Source: Panaeolus papilionaceus (lineage: Eukaryota; Basidiomycota; Agaricomycetes; Agaricales). Taken from it: DNA of 61,429 bases. The translations under genes were made by a program, and so were the position numbers. This document shows positions 51,717 to 61,429 of the stretch, piece by piece (within the stretch, counting starts at the first letter, position 1; the number at the start of each line of letters is the position of its first letter). A model generated the notes under the pieces. It had not been told where the DNA came from. It ran no database searches and saw only the letters and a list, made by a program, of their open reading frames with translations. The DNA is taken from positions 1 to 61,429 of the forward strand of contig JADNRZ010000055.1 of NCBI GenBank assembly GCA_015501605.1, given 5' to 3'.

Positions 51717-53441
51717 ACGGCAACCCGGAAGAAGAACACCAGCACCAGACCTCGATCAGGAACCTCCAGCCAAGCTACCTCTCCTGTATCGACTAGCAGC
51801 AGAGGATTACGATTCCCGCTCAGAAAGAAGAAACCCTGGGGAAAATTAGAAACGTCCAAGAAAGAACAACAGAAGACCAACGACCCTCTCTCCGAACCAG
51901 ACCCAGAAACTGAACTAGAATCCCAGACCAACGAACAAGAAGAACTCGACACTCCTGTATCACACAGCGAACAAAGAGAATTCCCAGAAACCGAACAAGA
52001 ATCCCAGACCAACGAACAAGAAGAACTTGACACCTCAGCATCAGCCAGCGAACCAAGAGAATCCCCAGAGACCCCAGAACCTACCGAACCCACAAACGAA
52101 CCAGAAGAAATCCCAGGCACACCAGAAGAACCCTTGAAAGAACCCGAACAACCCCTTGACGTCTCCCTTGCCCTCAGTCAACCAATTGAACCATACGACC
52201 CCAGAGAACTGGACTACACTATCACCAGAACTCCAGTCTTTAGCACCGAAATCCCTTCGTTCTCTACCAGCATGGCGACTGCAACTCTCACTCACCCCCC
52301 AGGAGGCCGCTCTGCCTCTTCTTCGAGACCTGGAGGGACTGTCCAAGATCGCTCCCAGAGAGGACTCTCCGGACCACCTGAAGGAGACCCCAACCCCGGA
52401 ACCGATGATGAAGGACAAGGCAACCCCGACCCTCCAGGCAACCCCGGTCCCGGCAATGGCCCACAAGATGACCCAGCTGCAGAAGCGTTCAAAAACGCCA
52501 TGAAGAAAGAAGTCAACCTTGGCGCACCTGAGAAATTTGCAGGAGATCGCACAAAGACCAAACATTTCATCACCGAATGCCGATCCTATCTCCACATCAA
52601 CCGACACATCTACAACAATGATGATCTAAAGATTGCCTTCATCCTGTCTTACTTCACTGAAGGACCGAAGGGAGAAAGAGAGGCGATGGACTGGAAACGC
52701 TGCTTCCTTGCTGGAAAGTTTGACGATGCCCAAAGGAACAGAACCGCGGTTTCCTATGGAAGGTTCAACGACTTCCTTAAAAAATTCAATGAAGACTTCG
52801 CCCCACGACTTGGACAAGACCACGCCAGAAAGGACCTCAAAAACATCCAACAAGAAGGGAATGTCGAGTCACACAACACCGCTTTCAAGAACCTCATGAT
52901 CACTGCAGGATATGCTTTCCCTCATACCGACCCTGACGATGACATTGAACCGATGGAAGACCTGCTGATTGGAATCTATCAAGACTCTCTTAAGAAACCA
53001 ATCTTGGACAGAATTCGCAACAATGGATACAACCCCTACACCCTGAAGGAATGGATCGATCGAGCAGCCGAAGTGGACGCCCGTTGGAGGGAATCTTTTC
53101 CTTTCCCATTCGACAAGAAACCTGCCAAACGCTTCACCTCTAACCAGATGGGGTTCAGATTCGCCAATTCCAAGCAAATCAATCTCACTGAAGTTGAGCG
53201 TGCAGACCACATGAAGAACGGCACCTGCTTCCGCTGTCACCAACCAGGTCATATCTCCAAATTCTGCCCCAATCGCGATCTTAAGAAAACGAACCAGAAC
53301 CAGAACACCAGCAACCGCGATTCCGCCCCGACTAGAAACCCAAAGGATTTCGCCAAATACATTCGCACCTTCTATCAAGACTTAAACGAAGAACAGCGCG
53401 CCGAATTTGCCTCCGAAATGCAAGAACAGGATTTTTCCTAA
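51717..53441 (+). CDS. Gypsy-2 Gag (first AUG at 52272; possible ACG start at 51717)
   Basis: From ATG 52272 it has 389 residues: a Gly/Pro/Asp-rich stretch, the Gag region starting FAGDRTKTKHFITEC, and a CCHC knuckle CFRCHQPGHISKFC before the C-terminal QEQDFS. The frame is open for 194 codons before that ATG (after TAA 51687-51689). That extension is Glu/Pro-rich with an internal repeat (ESQTNEQEELDT twice) and ends with YDPRELDYTITRTPVFSTEI, matching Gypsy-1. ACG 51717 in context AAAACGG is the counterpart of the Gypsy-1 ACG. No AUG occurs in 51457-52271 in any frame. Stop TAA 53439-53441. Confidence 0.8.
   Translation, partial: TATRKKNTSTRPRSGTSSQATSPVSTSSRGLRFPLRKKKPWGKLETSKKEQQKTNDPLSEPDPETELESQTNEQEELDTPVSHSEQREFPETEQESQTNEQEELDTSASASEPRESPETPEPTEPTNEPEEIPGTPEEPLKEPEQPLDVSLALSQPIEPYDPRELDYTITRTPVFSTEIPSFSTSMATATLTHPPGGRSASSSRPGGTVQDRSQRGLSGPPEGDPNPGTDDEGQGNPDPPGNPGPGNGPQDDPAAEAFKNAMKKEVNLGAPEKFAGDRTKTKHFITECRSYLHINRHIYNNDDLKIAFILSYFTEGPKGEREAMDWKRCFLAGKFDDAQRNRTAVSYGRFNDFLKKFNEDFAPRLGQDHARKDLKNIQQEGNVESHNTAFKNLMITAGYAFPHTDPDDDIEPMEDLLIGIYQDSLKKPILDRIRNNGYNPYTLKEWIDRAAEVDARWRESFPFPFDKKPAKRFTSNQMGFRFANSKQINLTEVERADHMKNGTCFRCHQPGHISKFCPNRDLKKTNQNQNTSNRDSAPTRNPKDFAKYIRTFYQDLNEEQRAEFASEMQEQDFS
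53429..53435 (+). other. Gypsy-2 putative -1 frameshift site G GAT TTT
   Basis: caG GAT TTT tcc taa: the same heptamer and phase as Gypsy-1, two codons before the Gag stop. The -1 frame is open on both sides. Confidence 0.65.
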
Positions 53442-56400
53442 AAGGTTTCGCCTCGACGTCTAAACCTTATGTATCAGTTTGTTCCGCTTTGATAGCTCAC
53501 AATGAATCTTTTTCTGTCCCCGTGACTATCAAGTGTGAACAACTGAGAACCGCCGAACCCCTGCATACTCAAGCCCTCCTTGACTCTGGAGCGGCTGGCA
53601 TATTCATCGACCAATCATTTGTGAAACTCCATGGCCTTCCCCTGACTCCACTCAGAACCCCGATCCTAGTCCGAAACGTTGACGGCACTGCAAACAAGAA
53701 GGGAACAATTACCCACCGAACGACTCTGAACCTGAAGATCTACGACAAGATCAAGAAGACCGATTTCCTAGTAACTGGGTTAGGAAATCAGAAGATTATC
53801 TTGGGACTGCCCTGGTTGCAGGACACGAACCCCGAGATCGACTGGAAGAATGCTTCCTTAAACTGGCGGACCCCTACTGTTAAAGACGAACCCGACAGAG
53901 AAGAACGCTTGAACAGCACGAAGAACCCGATTCCCGACTGGTACCCAACTGACTCGATTATCATCGAAGAACGAACCATATCTCAACTGGAACTCCACGT
54001 TAAGAAGATGCTTGGAAAGAACACGACCCTGACCAGACCAGACCGACTTACAACCGACGACCTGATCATCTCCTTTATGGAAGGGGAACCGACAGAAGAG
54101 ACCAAAGAAATCTGGATCGACACAACTCTGACACATTCCCAAGCCTTTGCTCAGAAATTTGACAAGAAAACCGACGAATCCGACCCGACCAAGACCGTTC
54201 CACCAGAATACCACCCTTGGATTTCCGTTTTCAGTGAAGAAGCCTCTTCGACCTTACCAGCACACAAACCTTGGGATCACGAGATCAAGCTCAAACCTGA
54301 TTTTGTCCACAAATCCGCCAAAGTTTACTCCCTCAACCGAGAACAGGACGATGTCACCAAACAGTTCCTCGATGAACACCTTGCCAAGGGAACCATCCGA
54401 CATAGCGAATCCCCTGAAGCCGCAGGATTTTTCTATGTTGCGAAGAAGGATGGCAAACTACGCCCATGCCAAGACTACCGACATTTGAACGAAGGAACCA
54501 TTAAAAACGCCTACCCTCTCCCTCTTGTCACCGACCTTATGGATAAACTCCGAGACGCCAAATATTTCACTAAACTTGACGTTCGATGGGGCTACAACAA
54601 TATCCGAATCAAGGAAGGAGACGAATGGAAGGCGGCCTTCAAGACCAAGTACGGACTCTTCGAACCCCTTGTTATGTTCTTCGGCCTTTGTAACTCCCCA
54701 GCAACCTTCCAATCAATGATGGACAATATCTTCATCCGACAAGTCGAAAACGGTTACATCATCATCTACATGGACGACATCTTGATCTATGCCACAAACG
54801 AACAGGACCTCGAAAAATACACCAAAGAAGTACTCCAGATCATGAAAGAAAACGACCTCTATTTGAAACCCGAAAAATGCGAATTCAACAAAACCAAGAT
54901 CGCCTACCTAGGATTTATCATCGAACACAACAAGATCTCCATGGACCCCGCCAAGATCTCTGGTATTAAAGACTGGCCAACCCCAAAGACCCTCAAACAA
55001 GTCCGGTCGTTCTTAGGCTTTGGCAACTTCTACCGAAAATTCATCCGACACTACTCCGATCTCGCTAGACCCCTGAACGACTTACTCCGAAAAGACCGAC
55101 CTTTCATCTGGACAGAAACTCACCAGACCGCATTTGACAACCTCAAAGACCGATTCAGTAAGGAACCAGTCCTCGCGATGCCCGATCAGAACCGACCATT
55201 TCAAATTGAGGCTGACGCATCTCAATATGCTTATGGAGCTGTTCTCACCCAAACCGACAGCAACGGAAAACGACACCCTGTATGTTTCCTCTCCCGTTCT
55301 TTCTCTCCAGCCGAACAGAACTACCAAGTCTTCGACCGAGAACTCCTTGGAGTTATTCGAGCGCTCGAAGAATGGAAATATTATATCCTGGGATCCCCTC
55401 ACATGACTGTTGTACACTCTGACCACAAGAACCTCACGTACTGGCGCTCCCCCCAGAACCTTAACCGACGACAAGCAAGGTGGTTCCTTATCCTCTCTGA
55501 ATACGACATCAAACTCGAACACATGCCTGGCCATAAAATGATCCAATCCGACGCGCTCTCACGACGACCTGACCTTATTCCAGAAGGAGAAAACGAAGAA
55601 AATACCGACATCACTATGCTCCCAGAAACCCTGTTTATCAACCTTATCGACACTGAACTCCAGAAGCAAATCACCGAAGCACGACCCCTCGACAAGAACG
55701 CCATGGAAGCTCTAGAAACACTGTTGAAGAATACCAATGTCACCTCCGGCACCTCGATCAACGATTGGTCCTTCGAAGAAGGAGACCACGGGAAACTCCT
55801 CTTCTACAAAGACAAGGTCTACGTCCCGAACGACCAAGAACTTAGAAAATCCATCGTCATGCACTTCCACGATCCCGTCACTGCAGGACATCCTGGCCAA
55901 ATCGAAACCTACAACGCCGTCGCCACGTCATATTGGTGGCCTGGTATGCGTCGATTTATCTCCGCCTACGTCAAAGGATGCTCCACCTGCCAACAGTTCA
56001 AGATCAATCGGAACCCCGCACGACCCACCTTGATGCCGATCCCCGCTCCAGAATCACTAAAACCCTTCGCCCAGACGTCAATGGACCTAATCACCGACCT
56101 ACCGCCATCCCTCGGATACGACTCTATTTTATCCGTGGTGGACCACGGCCTTACGAAGGGGGTAATTCTTATTCCTTGTTCCAAAACTATCACCGCCGAA
56201 GGCACAGCCAAACTTTTACTCAATAACCTTTACAAAAGATTTGGACTCCCAGACTCCATCACTTCAGACTGCGACCCCAGATTCGCAGCCCACGCCTTCA
56301 AAGAACTTCTCAGACTCCTCAACGTCGAATCCAAACTTTCCACAGCCTATCACCCCCAGACAGACGGCACCACAGAACGTTTTAACCAAGAAATCGAAGT

Positions 56401-57112
56401 ATACCTCTCCATCTATTGTATCACGAACCCCGAATCTTGGCCTGATGCACTCCCCACTCTTGAATTCACTCATAACAACCGACGACACTCTGACCGCGCT
56501 CATTCCCCTTTCGAACTTATGCTAGGAACGAGTCCCACACAAATCCCTTTGGCCTTCAAACACACGGTCTACCCTTCTGTGGACAAGAAGCTCGCTTCCC
56601 TCCTCAAAATCCGACAGGAAGCTATTGCCGCTCACACGTTTGCCAGAAATAGAATGATCAACTTCAGCAAGAACCCGTTCACGCCATTCAAGAAAGGAGA
56701 CCTAGTCTGGCTAGACTCCCGAAACCTGAAACTCGGGCACAATAAGAAGATCTCAACCAAGAGAGAAGGCCCCTTTCCAATTACCAAAGTTCTGGGACCT
56801 GTCACATACCGCCTCAAGCTCCCAAACTATTGGAAGATCCATGACGTATTCCACGCCACTCTTCTCTCCGAATATTCTGAAACACCCGAACACGGACCAA
56901 ACTTCCCCCAACCGCCACCGGACATCATCAGCGGAGAAGAAGAATACGAACTTGACCGAATTCACAAACACCGTGGAAAGCAGAACAACAGAGAATACTT
57001 CGTTTCATGGAAAGGTTTCACACCATTCCACAATTCATGGGAACCAGAATCTCACCTTGCCAATGCCCCTGACATTCTCCTACCTTATAAGAAGCGTCAC
57101 AAACTTACCTAG
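53432..57112 (+). CDS. Gypsy-2 Pol: protease, RT, RNase H, integrase, chromodomain
   Basis: Read in the -1 frame from the Gag end; about 1225 residues to TAG 57110-57112. Protease ALLDSGAAGIFID; RT YMDDILIY; RNase H IEADASQYAYGAVL; integrase finger with CSTCQQ; core with MDLITDLP, SDCDPRF and TTERFNQE; chromodomain EYELDRIHKHRGKQ ... YFVSWKGF. The Arg of SDRDPRF is Cys here (CGC to TGC); the catalytic Asp is kept. All frames are open, so the polymerase is probably intact. Confidence 0.93.
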   Translation, partial: FFLKGFASTSKPYVSVCSALIAHNESFSVPVTIKCEQLRTAEPLHTQALLDSGAAGIFIDQSFVKLHGLPLTPLRTPILVRNVDGTANKKGTITHRTTLNLKIYDKIKKTDFLVTGLGNQKIILGLPWLQDTNPEIDWKNASLNWRTPTVKDEPDREERLNSTKNPIPDWYPTDSIIIEERTISQLELHVKKMLGKNTTLTRPDRLTTDDLIISFMEGEPTEETKEIWIDTTLTHSQAFAQKFDKKTDESDPTKTVPPEYHPWISVFSEEASSTLPAHKPWDHEIKLKPDFVHKSAKVYSLNREQDDVTKQFLDEHLAKGTIRHSESPEAAGFFYVAKKDGKLRPCQDYRHLNEGTIKNAYPLPLVTDLMDKLRDAKYFTKLDVRWGYNNIRIKEGDEWKAAFKTKYGLFEPLVMFFGLCNSPATFQSMMDNIFIRQVENGYIIIYMDDILIYATNEQDLEKYTKEVLQIMKENDLYLKPEKCEFNKTKIAYLGFIIEHNKISMDPAKISGIKDWPTPKTLKQVRSFLGFGNFYRKFIRHYSDLARPLNDLLRKDRPFIWTETHQTAFDNLKDRFSKEPVLAMPDQNRPFQIEADASQYAYGAVLTQTDSNGKRHPVCFLSRSFSPAEQNYQVFDRELLGVIRALEEWKYYILGSPHMTVVHSDHKNLTYWRSPQNLNRRQARWFLILSEYDIKLEHMPGHKMIQSDALSRRPDLIPEGENEENTDITMLPETLFINLIDTELQKQITEARPLDKNAMEALETLLKNTNVTSGTSINDWSFEEGDHGKLLFYKDKVYVPNDQELRKSIVMHFHDPVTAGHPGQIETYNAVATSYWWPGMRRFISAYVKGCSTCQQFKINRNPARPTLMPIPAPESLKPFAQTSMDLITDLPPSLGYDSILSVVDHGLTKGVILIPCSKTITAEGTAKLLLNNLYKRFGLPDSITSDCDPRFAAHAFKELLRLLNVESKLSTAYHPQTDGTTERFNQEIEVYLSIYCITNPESWPDALPTLEFTHNNRRHSDRAHSPFELMLGTSPTQIPLAFKHTVYPSVDKKLASLLKIRQEAIAAHTFARNRMINFSKNPFTPFKKGDLVWLDSRNLKLGHNKKISTKREGPFPITKVLGPVTYRLKLPNYWKIHDVFHATLLSEYSETPEHGPNFPQPPPDIISGEEEYELDRIHKHRGKQNNREYFVSWKGFTPFHNSWEPESHLANAPDILLPYKKRHKLT

Positions 57113-57152
57113 ATTCCCCAGTTCAACCGACAACTACTTCTCTACAAACAAC

Positions 57153-58394
57153 ATGACTACCACCTCTGCTCTCAAATCCTCATCCTCTTCCTCTTTCTCG
57201 TCTGCCCCCAAATCCGTTCGAATCCACTCTCCAGCTCAAGGTTCCTTCTCGGACCCTCCCACTGTCGCTTCTCCAGTTTTTCCCCAATCAATGTCCAATG
57301 AGGAATTTATCGCTCGCACCAAAACCCTCATCGCCGAAGCCAAACAACAAGGACGCCTCCTTGAAGAAGAAGCCAATCGACGTGAAGCCTCTTCATCCAA
57401 AATCCCCAAGATTCAAAGTCTCGACGACATTCTCAACACCCTCGTTCAAGCCCACGAGAACACCATTGTCAATGGTAACGACCCCGAGCTCACCAACATC
57501 CTCTATCAAGCTAAAGGATGGGAAACACCCTCCGTCGCCCCTGGCTCTGCTCACGACCGCACCACCATCAGCTTCGAAGAGTTTGTCGACATCTTCCGTA
57601 CCAAAGAAGACTACGACCTCCTAGCGTGGAAGCTCCCTTTCTCCGATCATCACTTGCCCCACTTTCGTTTCATGGACAACAACGTCAACGAAATCAAGAA
57701 ACAGATCCTCAAGTTAATGGCAATATGCGACAACCTCCGCAGGAAAGCCACTGACAATTGGGACGTTGGATGTGGCCAGTTCGAGGCCTTCTGCCAACAA
57801 CATTTCAACGACCCAGACTGCAGGAATCGTCTCATGGAACTCATCGTCGAGCAAAGGAAGAAATATGCTGGTCACGAACCCAACGACAACTACACTTTCA
57901 AACACAATAAAAACCCCTCCTACGACTACTCATTTCCCATTCCCCAACTACCAACTCTACCGGAACTCGCATCTCGCGACCCTAAAAATCTATTCAAAAA
58001 CCTTGACCCCGTCGCCACCAGTAACCTCGTCACTCTCTTAAAACAGGGCACCCAACTCTGCTTAAAATGTCCCGTTCCTGATCATTTCATAACAGATTGT
58101 CCCGACTTCATCTGTTGGAACTGCAGAAAGGAAGCACCTGGTCACCGCCTCAACTCCTGCCCTGGCCCCATCATCAAGAACAAGAAAGGAAAAAGGAAAG
58201 CCTCCTCCAATTGAAACTCTCCTTCAAATCCATGGACCAAACTCCGCCCCTGGGATCGAATCGACAGAGAATTGAGAGAACGAGGAGAATGGCAGCCCAG
58301 ATCATCCACCAACAACGACGGCTCATGGCGCGACGACTTCTATGACTACGACGACGACATGTGCGACGAAGCCCTCCACAACATCAACACCTGA
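57153..58394 (+). pseudogene. Gypsy-2 ORF3: zinc-knuckle protein, one in-frame TGA
   Basis: It starts at ATG 57153, 40 nt after pol. 353 residues to TGA 58212-58214, then the same frame runs another 59 codons to TGA 58392-58394; that tail (SNPWTKLRPWD ... DDFYDYDDDM) matches the acidic end of Gypsy-1 ORF3, so the first TGA is a mutation or a recoded codon. It shares with Gypsy-1 SVRIHSPAQGSF, FEEFVDIFRTKEDYDLLAW, FEAFCQQHFNDPD and the two knuckles CLKCPVPDHFITDC and CWNCRKEAPGHRLNSC, the second again with x6 spacing. A 70-residue insert near the N-terminus is absent from Gypsy-1. Function unknown. Confidence 0.7.
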
Positions 58395-58408
58395 TTGAGG
58401 TCAATCAG
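58391..58408 (+). other. hairpin over the ORF3 end, Gypsy-2
   Basis: CTGATTG-AGGT-CAATCAG, 7-bp stem, includes TGA 58392-58394. Equivalent to 38794-38811 with the fifth pair changed from A-T to T-A. Confidence 0.6.
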
Positions 58409-58425
58409 TCTTAATACGGGGGTAA
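58409..58425 (+). promoter_or_regulatory. Gypsy-2 polypurine tract region
   Basis: TCTTAATACGGGGGTAA directly before the 3' LTR; the last 15 nt are identical in Gypsy-1. Confidence 0.65.
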
Positions 58426-58985
58426 TGTTACGTCGACTCTTTTCTTCTTCATCTTCTCTTTACCTTATCTGGACTACTATCTCTCTTCATCTTATCTTCG
58501 TGTACTATCATCTCTCTTTGTACTTATATTCCGTCTATTTCCTATCCCCGGAGCCCCACCTTTTCCTCCTATCTACGACTCCCACTCCACCTTCACTCCT
58601 GCTGTCGCTCCACTTCATTTTCCTATCTATGACTCACCTTCTTACTCATCTCTCTCACATTTATGACTCATTTCTACTGCGGACCATACTTGTGACTCAA
58701 ATATCTCTCACCTTATCTACTTGACGTGTGCACGCACAGCCTCGCTAGATATCTATATAAACACCGTAGTTTATACCCTTGTTCTTCAGCTAGTTCTTTA
58801 ACTTCGAATAGAACAACAACTTCTAAGACGATCTTACTCTTCTCGCTCTCTTCTAAGACAATACCAGCGTAGCGTGCGCACGCAGTGGCATTCTTAGAAC
58901 GATACTCAAACTCTGTCGCACGACTGAACCGATTCCAACTAGCTCAAAGGCCTTAACCGCAAGCGCCCGTCGGGATACCGTAACA
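58426..58985 (+). repeat. Gypsy-2 3' LTR
   Basis: 560 bp, three differences from the 5' LTR seen by eye (GTCGACTC for GTCAACTC; TTCTAAGACG for TTCTACGACG; GGGATACC for GGGCTACC). Followed by CTGCC 58986-58990. Confidence 0.95.
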
Positions 58986-58990
58986 CTGCC

Positions 58991-60598
58991 CTTTCTGCCT
59001 TCTGGGCCAACCGGGGGAGGGAGGAATGGCGGGCCTTGCGGAGAGCTACTCGTAGCGCGAAGCGGGTCTTTTTCGATGCCGAAATCGAGAAAATCGCAGA
59101 AACCAACAAGCGCCCCTGGGACCTAATGAACTGGGTCCAGAAGCGCAAGTTACCGCCGTCGGAGGCTATCCAGTATCGTGGACAACCATGTCATACTGTT
59201 GACTCGCTGTGGGAAGGACTCCATGGCACGTATAATTCAGCCACAGATCGGGAGTACGATCTCTCGGTCCTGGACGAGCTTCCTTCTCTGCAGGAGAGGG
59301 AATGGGAGGTCTTCTCCGGATTGGAGCTGTGCGAAGCCCTAGTAGTGTGCTCCGGTCTCTCTGCACCCGGCCCCGACCACATCACGTGGCGGTACCTGAA
59401 GAGGGTCATCGACACCGATGGCGTCGAGACCCTCTTTGTACAGCTGGCCAACGCCTGCCTAACGGCAGGCTATTGGCTCAGCCACTTCAAGGACTCCACC
59501 TCGGTTATCATTCCGAAACTGGGGAAAGCATCCTACTCAACTCCGAAGTCGTTCAGGCCTATTGTGCTCCTGAACACGCTCGGTAAACTCATCGAGAAAC
59601 TCATCTCGACCCGCATCCAGTTTGAGGGCATCAAACTGGACATATTCCATCCGTGTCAACTGGGAGGCGTAAAACAACGCTCAACAGAGGACGCAGGCCT
59701 CATCCTCACCCATATGGTCCGTGCGGGCTGGGCGAAGGGTCTGGTGACCAGCGTAGTGGCATTTGACATTGCGCAGTTCTTCCCATCGTTGAACCATGAT
59801 GTTCTGATGGCTATACTGGCCAAGCAGGGGTTCCCTGCCAAGGTCCGGAGGTTTTTCGCCTCGTATCTTGTAGGACGCTCCACGCGCTATAGCTGGAACA
59901 CCTTCACTTCTGAACCAATGCCCGCTGATGTGGGCGTGGGACAGGGCGGAGCCCTGTCCCCGGTTCTATCTGCTCTTTATATTGCTCCGATCATGAAGAT
60001 CTTCGAGGCGCGCGCCCTAGCAGGCGCGCTGTCTTGCTACTTACTGTCGTTCATAGACGACGGCATGCTCATTTGCCAGGCCAAGAAATTGTCTGACAAC
60101 ATCGCCGCCCTCCGGGTGGCGTACTCTATCATCTTCACCTTGTTTACTGCTCTGGCCCTTGTGCTGGAGCATAACAAGTCTGAATTATTCCACTTCTCGC
60201 GAAGGCGGGATGGTGTCAATCCCCCCATTGATTTGGGGTATGCGCCCTACACGGGCGCTACGCCGTTGAAGCCCAAACCTATCTGGAGGTATTTGGGCTT
60301 CTACTTCGATCGCGGGCTCACCTTCAGGGAGCACGTACGTTATTATACCACAAAAGCACTCACCACGGTCAAGGCCATGGGAATGCTTGGCAACTCTCTC
60401 CGGGGTTTGTCCCCTGTTCAACGTCGGCTTCTGTACCGCACATGTGTTCTTCCGATCGCAACGTACGGACACAGGCTTTGGTTCTTCAGGGGTTCCCGTA
60501 ACAAGGAACTCCTGAAAATGTTTAACAGGATGCAGCGTAAGGCTGCTCTATGGATCACGGGTGCATTCAAGACCACCCCCGTACGTATGCTAAGGTGA
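58991..60598 (+). CDS. LINE family 1 ORF2, part 2: linker and RT, 3'-truncated
   Basis: Continues part 1 in phase after Gypsy-2. Linker (EIEKIAETNKRPWDLMNWVQ), then the RT: HITWRYLKRVIDTDGVETLF, motif A FDIAQFFPSLNH, motif B GVGQGGALSPVLSALY, motif C LLSFIDDGMLI, and thumb-like WRYLGFYFDRGLTFREHV. No stop until 60596-60598, which belongs to the next fragment: after GAFKTTPV the sequence switches at about 60583 to the end of another copy's ORF1. RNase H and 3' end are therefore missing. Confidence 0.88.
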   Translation, partial: LSAFWANRGREEWRALRRATRSAKRVFFDAEIEKIAETNKRPWDLMNWVQKRKLPPSEAIQYRGQPCHTVDSLWEGLHGTYNSATDREYDLSVLDELPSLQEREWEVFSGLELCEALVVCSGLSAPGPDHITWRYLKRVIDTDGVETLFVQLANACLTAGYWLSHFKDSTSVIIPKLGKASYSTPKSFRPIVLLNTLGKLIEKLISTRIQFEGIKLDIFHPCQLGGVKQRSTEDAGLILTHMVRAGWAKGLVTSVVAFDIAQFFPSLNHDVLMAILAKQGFPAKVRRFFASYLVGRSTRYSWNTFTSEPMPADVGVGQGGALSPVLSALYIAPIMKIFEARALAGALSCYLLSFIDDGMLICQAKKLSDNIAALRVAYSIIFTLFTALALVLEHNKSELFHFSRRRDGVNPPIDLGYAPYTGATPLKPKPIWRYLGFYFDRGLTFREHVRYYTTKALTTVKAMGMLGNSLRGLSPVQRRLLYRTCVLPIATYGHRLWFFRGSRNKELLKMFNRMQRKAALWITGAFKTTPVRMLR

Positions 60599-61429
60599 GT
60601 AGCCGACATGGCACTGCACCTAAAATCTCACACAATCGTTCTTAGAAATGAGTCAAACCAAATCTAAGGACATTAGTGTATTCTCTCAGAATGTCTGTAA
60701 AAATTACGAACATATGAATTTGTTACTAGATCGCATGCAAGGCGTGTATGATCTTTTGGTCATTCAAGAGCCCCCGTGGCGTGTGATTCGCACAGCGCCG
60801 TCCACCTCCAATAAGGAGGGCGACGATGTGGAAGGACCTCCGGTCCATCCCAACTGGCTGCTCTTCGCTGACGCGAAGAGCGCCGACGGTCAACCCCCCC
60901 GAGTGATAATGTATGTGGCTTGCAGCCTTGTACGATATCGCCCAGCACTCCGTCCGGATATTATTAAACACCGTGACATCCAACTGCTTTCGCTCTTTGG
61001 GGAGCGGGAAGTCTTCAATCTCCTCAATATCTACTCTGACAGTGGAGGAAGCGCGTAGCGCTTCCTTCACGACCATCTCGATGACCTCCCCCCTCTTGTG
61101 TATATGGGAGGAGACTTCAACTGCCGCTCTCACGTCTGGGATCCAGACGTTGAAGGGCATAACTCCCGCGCTGTCCAGATCCAGGAGATCGCGGCGGAGA
61201 CGGGGATGCTGTGGGCGGAACCGGTTAACCCGGGCCCCACCCACATCCCCTTTCAGGCAGATCTTTCGCCTACGGTGATTGATCTTGTCTTTCTCAAGGC
61301 AGAGTTCTCTCTGTCCCACGCGCCGAAGCGCGACAGATCCTGGCAGGGTGTCAGCGATCACATCCCTCTGGGGTGCACTCTCCCTTGCTCGGAGGAGCCT
61401 TCGGCTCCTCCTCGCAAGCTATCAAGCCT
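60584..61429 (+). pseudogene. LINE family 1: end of ORF1 and ORF2 endonuclease (runs off the window)
   Basis: It begins in the ORF1 tail (CGTATGCTAAGGTGAGTAGC), ORF1 stop TAG 60643-60645, then ORF2 ATG 60648 (MSQTKSKDISVFSQNVCKN). The endonuclease shows LLVIQEPPW, GGDFNCRS and VSDHIPLG. A TAG at 61056-61058 interrupts it where the intact copy reads TQ, and one T is missing near 61419. The right edge of the window cuts it. Confidence 0.85.

Larger units (their letters stand above)
51095..58985 (+). mobile_element. Gypsy-2: complete Ty3/Gypsy chromovirus, 7.9 kb
   Basis: 560-bp LTRs (51095-51654, 58426-58985) differ at three positions that I found (near the start, around 51514, and near the end). 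Flanked by CTGCC (51090-51094, 58986-58990). Same architecture as Gypsy-1 and clearly the same lineage, but protein identity is well below 100%, so it is a sister family and not a recent copy. ORF3 carries one in-frame TGA. Confidence 0.95.

Noticed and set aside
1..61429. host genes between the elements
   Set aside because: The elements and their fragments tile the window almost completely; no remaining stretch has a convincing multi-exon host-like frame.

Overview
The window is a stack of transposable elements from a fungal genome, most likely an Agaricomycete basidiomycete. The evidence is a transposase with the CxC5/CxC6 cysteine clusters of the fungal KDZ superfamily, introns of 48-60 nt with GTAAGT/GTATGT donors and a TACTAAC-like branch site, Tad/I-type LINEs with a terminal RNase H, and chromodomain Ty3/Gypsy elements. 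I found no host gene that I can defend. Nearly every base belongs to an element or a recognisable fragment of one.

Layout. 1-875: ends of unidentified transposon-like ORFs and a tRNA-like motif. 876-1948: a short inverted relative of the KDZ element below. 1949-5430: a decayed KDZ copy, cut off by a 442-bp AT-rich element (5430-5872). 5873-7559 and 16203-16376: an old LINE RT gene, split by a complete 8.6-kb KDZ transposon (7560-16194) with an 8-bp target duplication. That transposon itself carries an 875-bp hAT-like MITE. 16377-21838: shuffled LINE pieces in both orientations, a second LINE family and a second MITE. 21290-26342: a 5-kb palindrome with 1.93-kb arms, built around an AT-rich foldback element (21839-25793). 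25794-27991: LINE tails and a third LINE type. 27992-40317: a second foldback element, inserted in a LINE endonuclease gene; its arms carry arrays of the palindrome TTTCCGCGGAAA. A complete Gypsy element (Gypsy-1, 31678-39396, 5-bp TSD CACCA, LTRs identical by eye) sits in its right arm. 40483-51094 and 58991-61429: LINE copies head to head and head to tail. Gypsy-2 (51095-58985, TSD CTGCC) is inserted inside a LINE ORF2.

How the parts work. The KDZ gene looks like two adjacent genes. In both copies, however, a short intron whose GTAAGT donor overlaps the first stop codon joins them in frame, so the transposase is probably one large protein. Both Gypsy elements share an unusual plan. The primer-binding site is the exact complement of the predicted first 12 nt of the transcript (Tf1-like self-priming). 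The 5' leader (614 and 815 nt) has no AUG in any frame, yet it contains a conserved in-frame Gag extension that may begin at a conserved ACG. Pol lies in the -1 frame behind a GGATTTT heptamer. Between pol and the 3' LTR is a third ORF with two zinc knuckles that I do not recognise. A hairpin with a compensatory base change overlaps or abuts its stop, just before the polypurine tract.

Relative age can be read from nesting and CpG content. The KDZ copies, the solo AT-rich element and the first LINE are CpG-poor and broken mostly by TGA codons. The two Gypsy elements are CpG-rich and almost intact.
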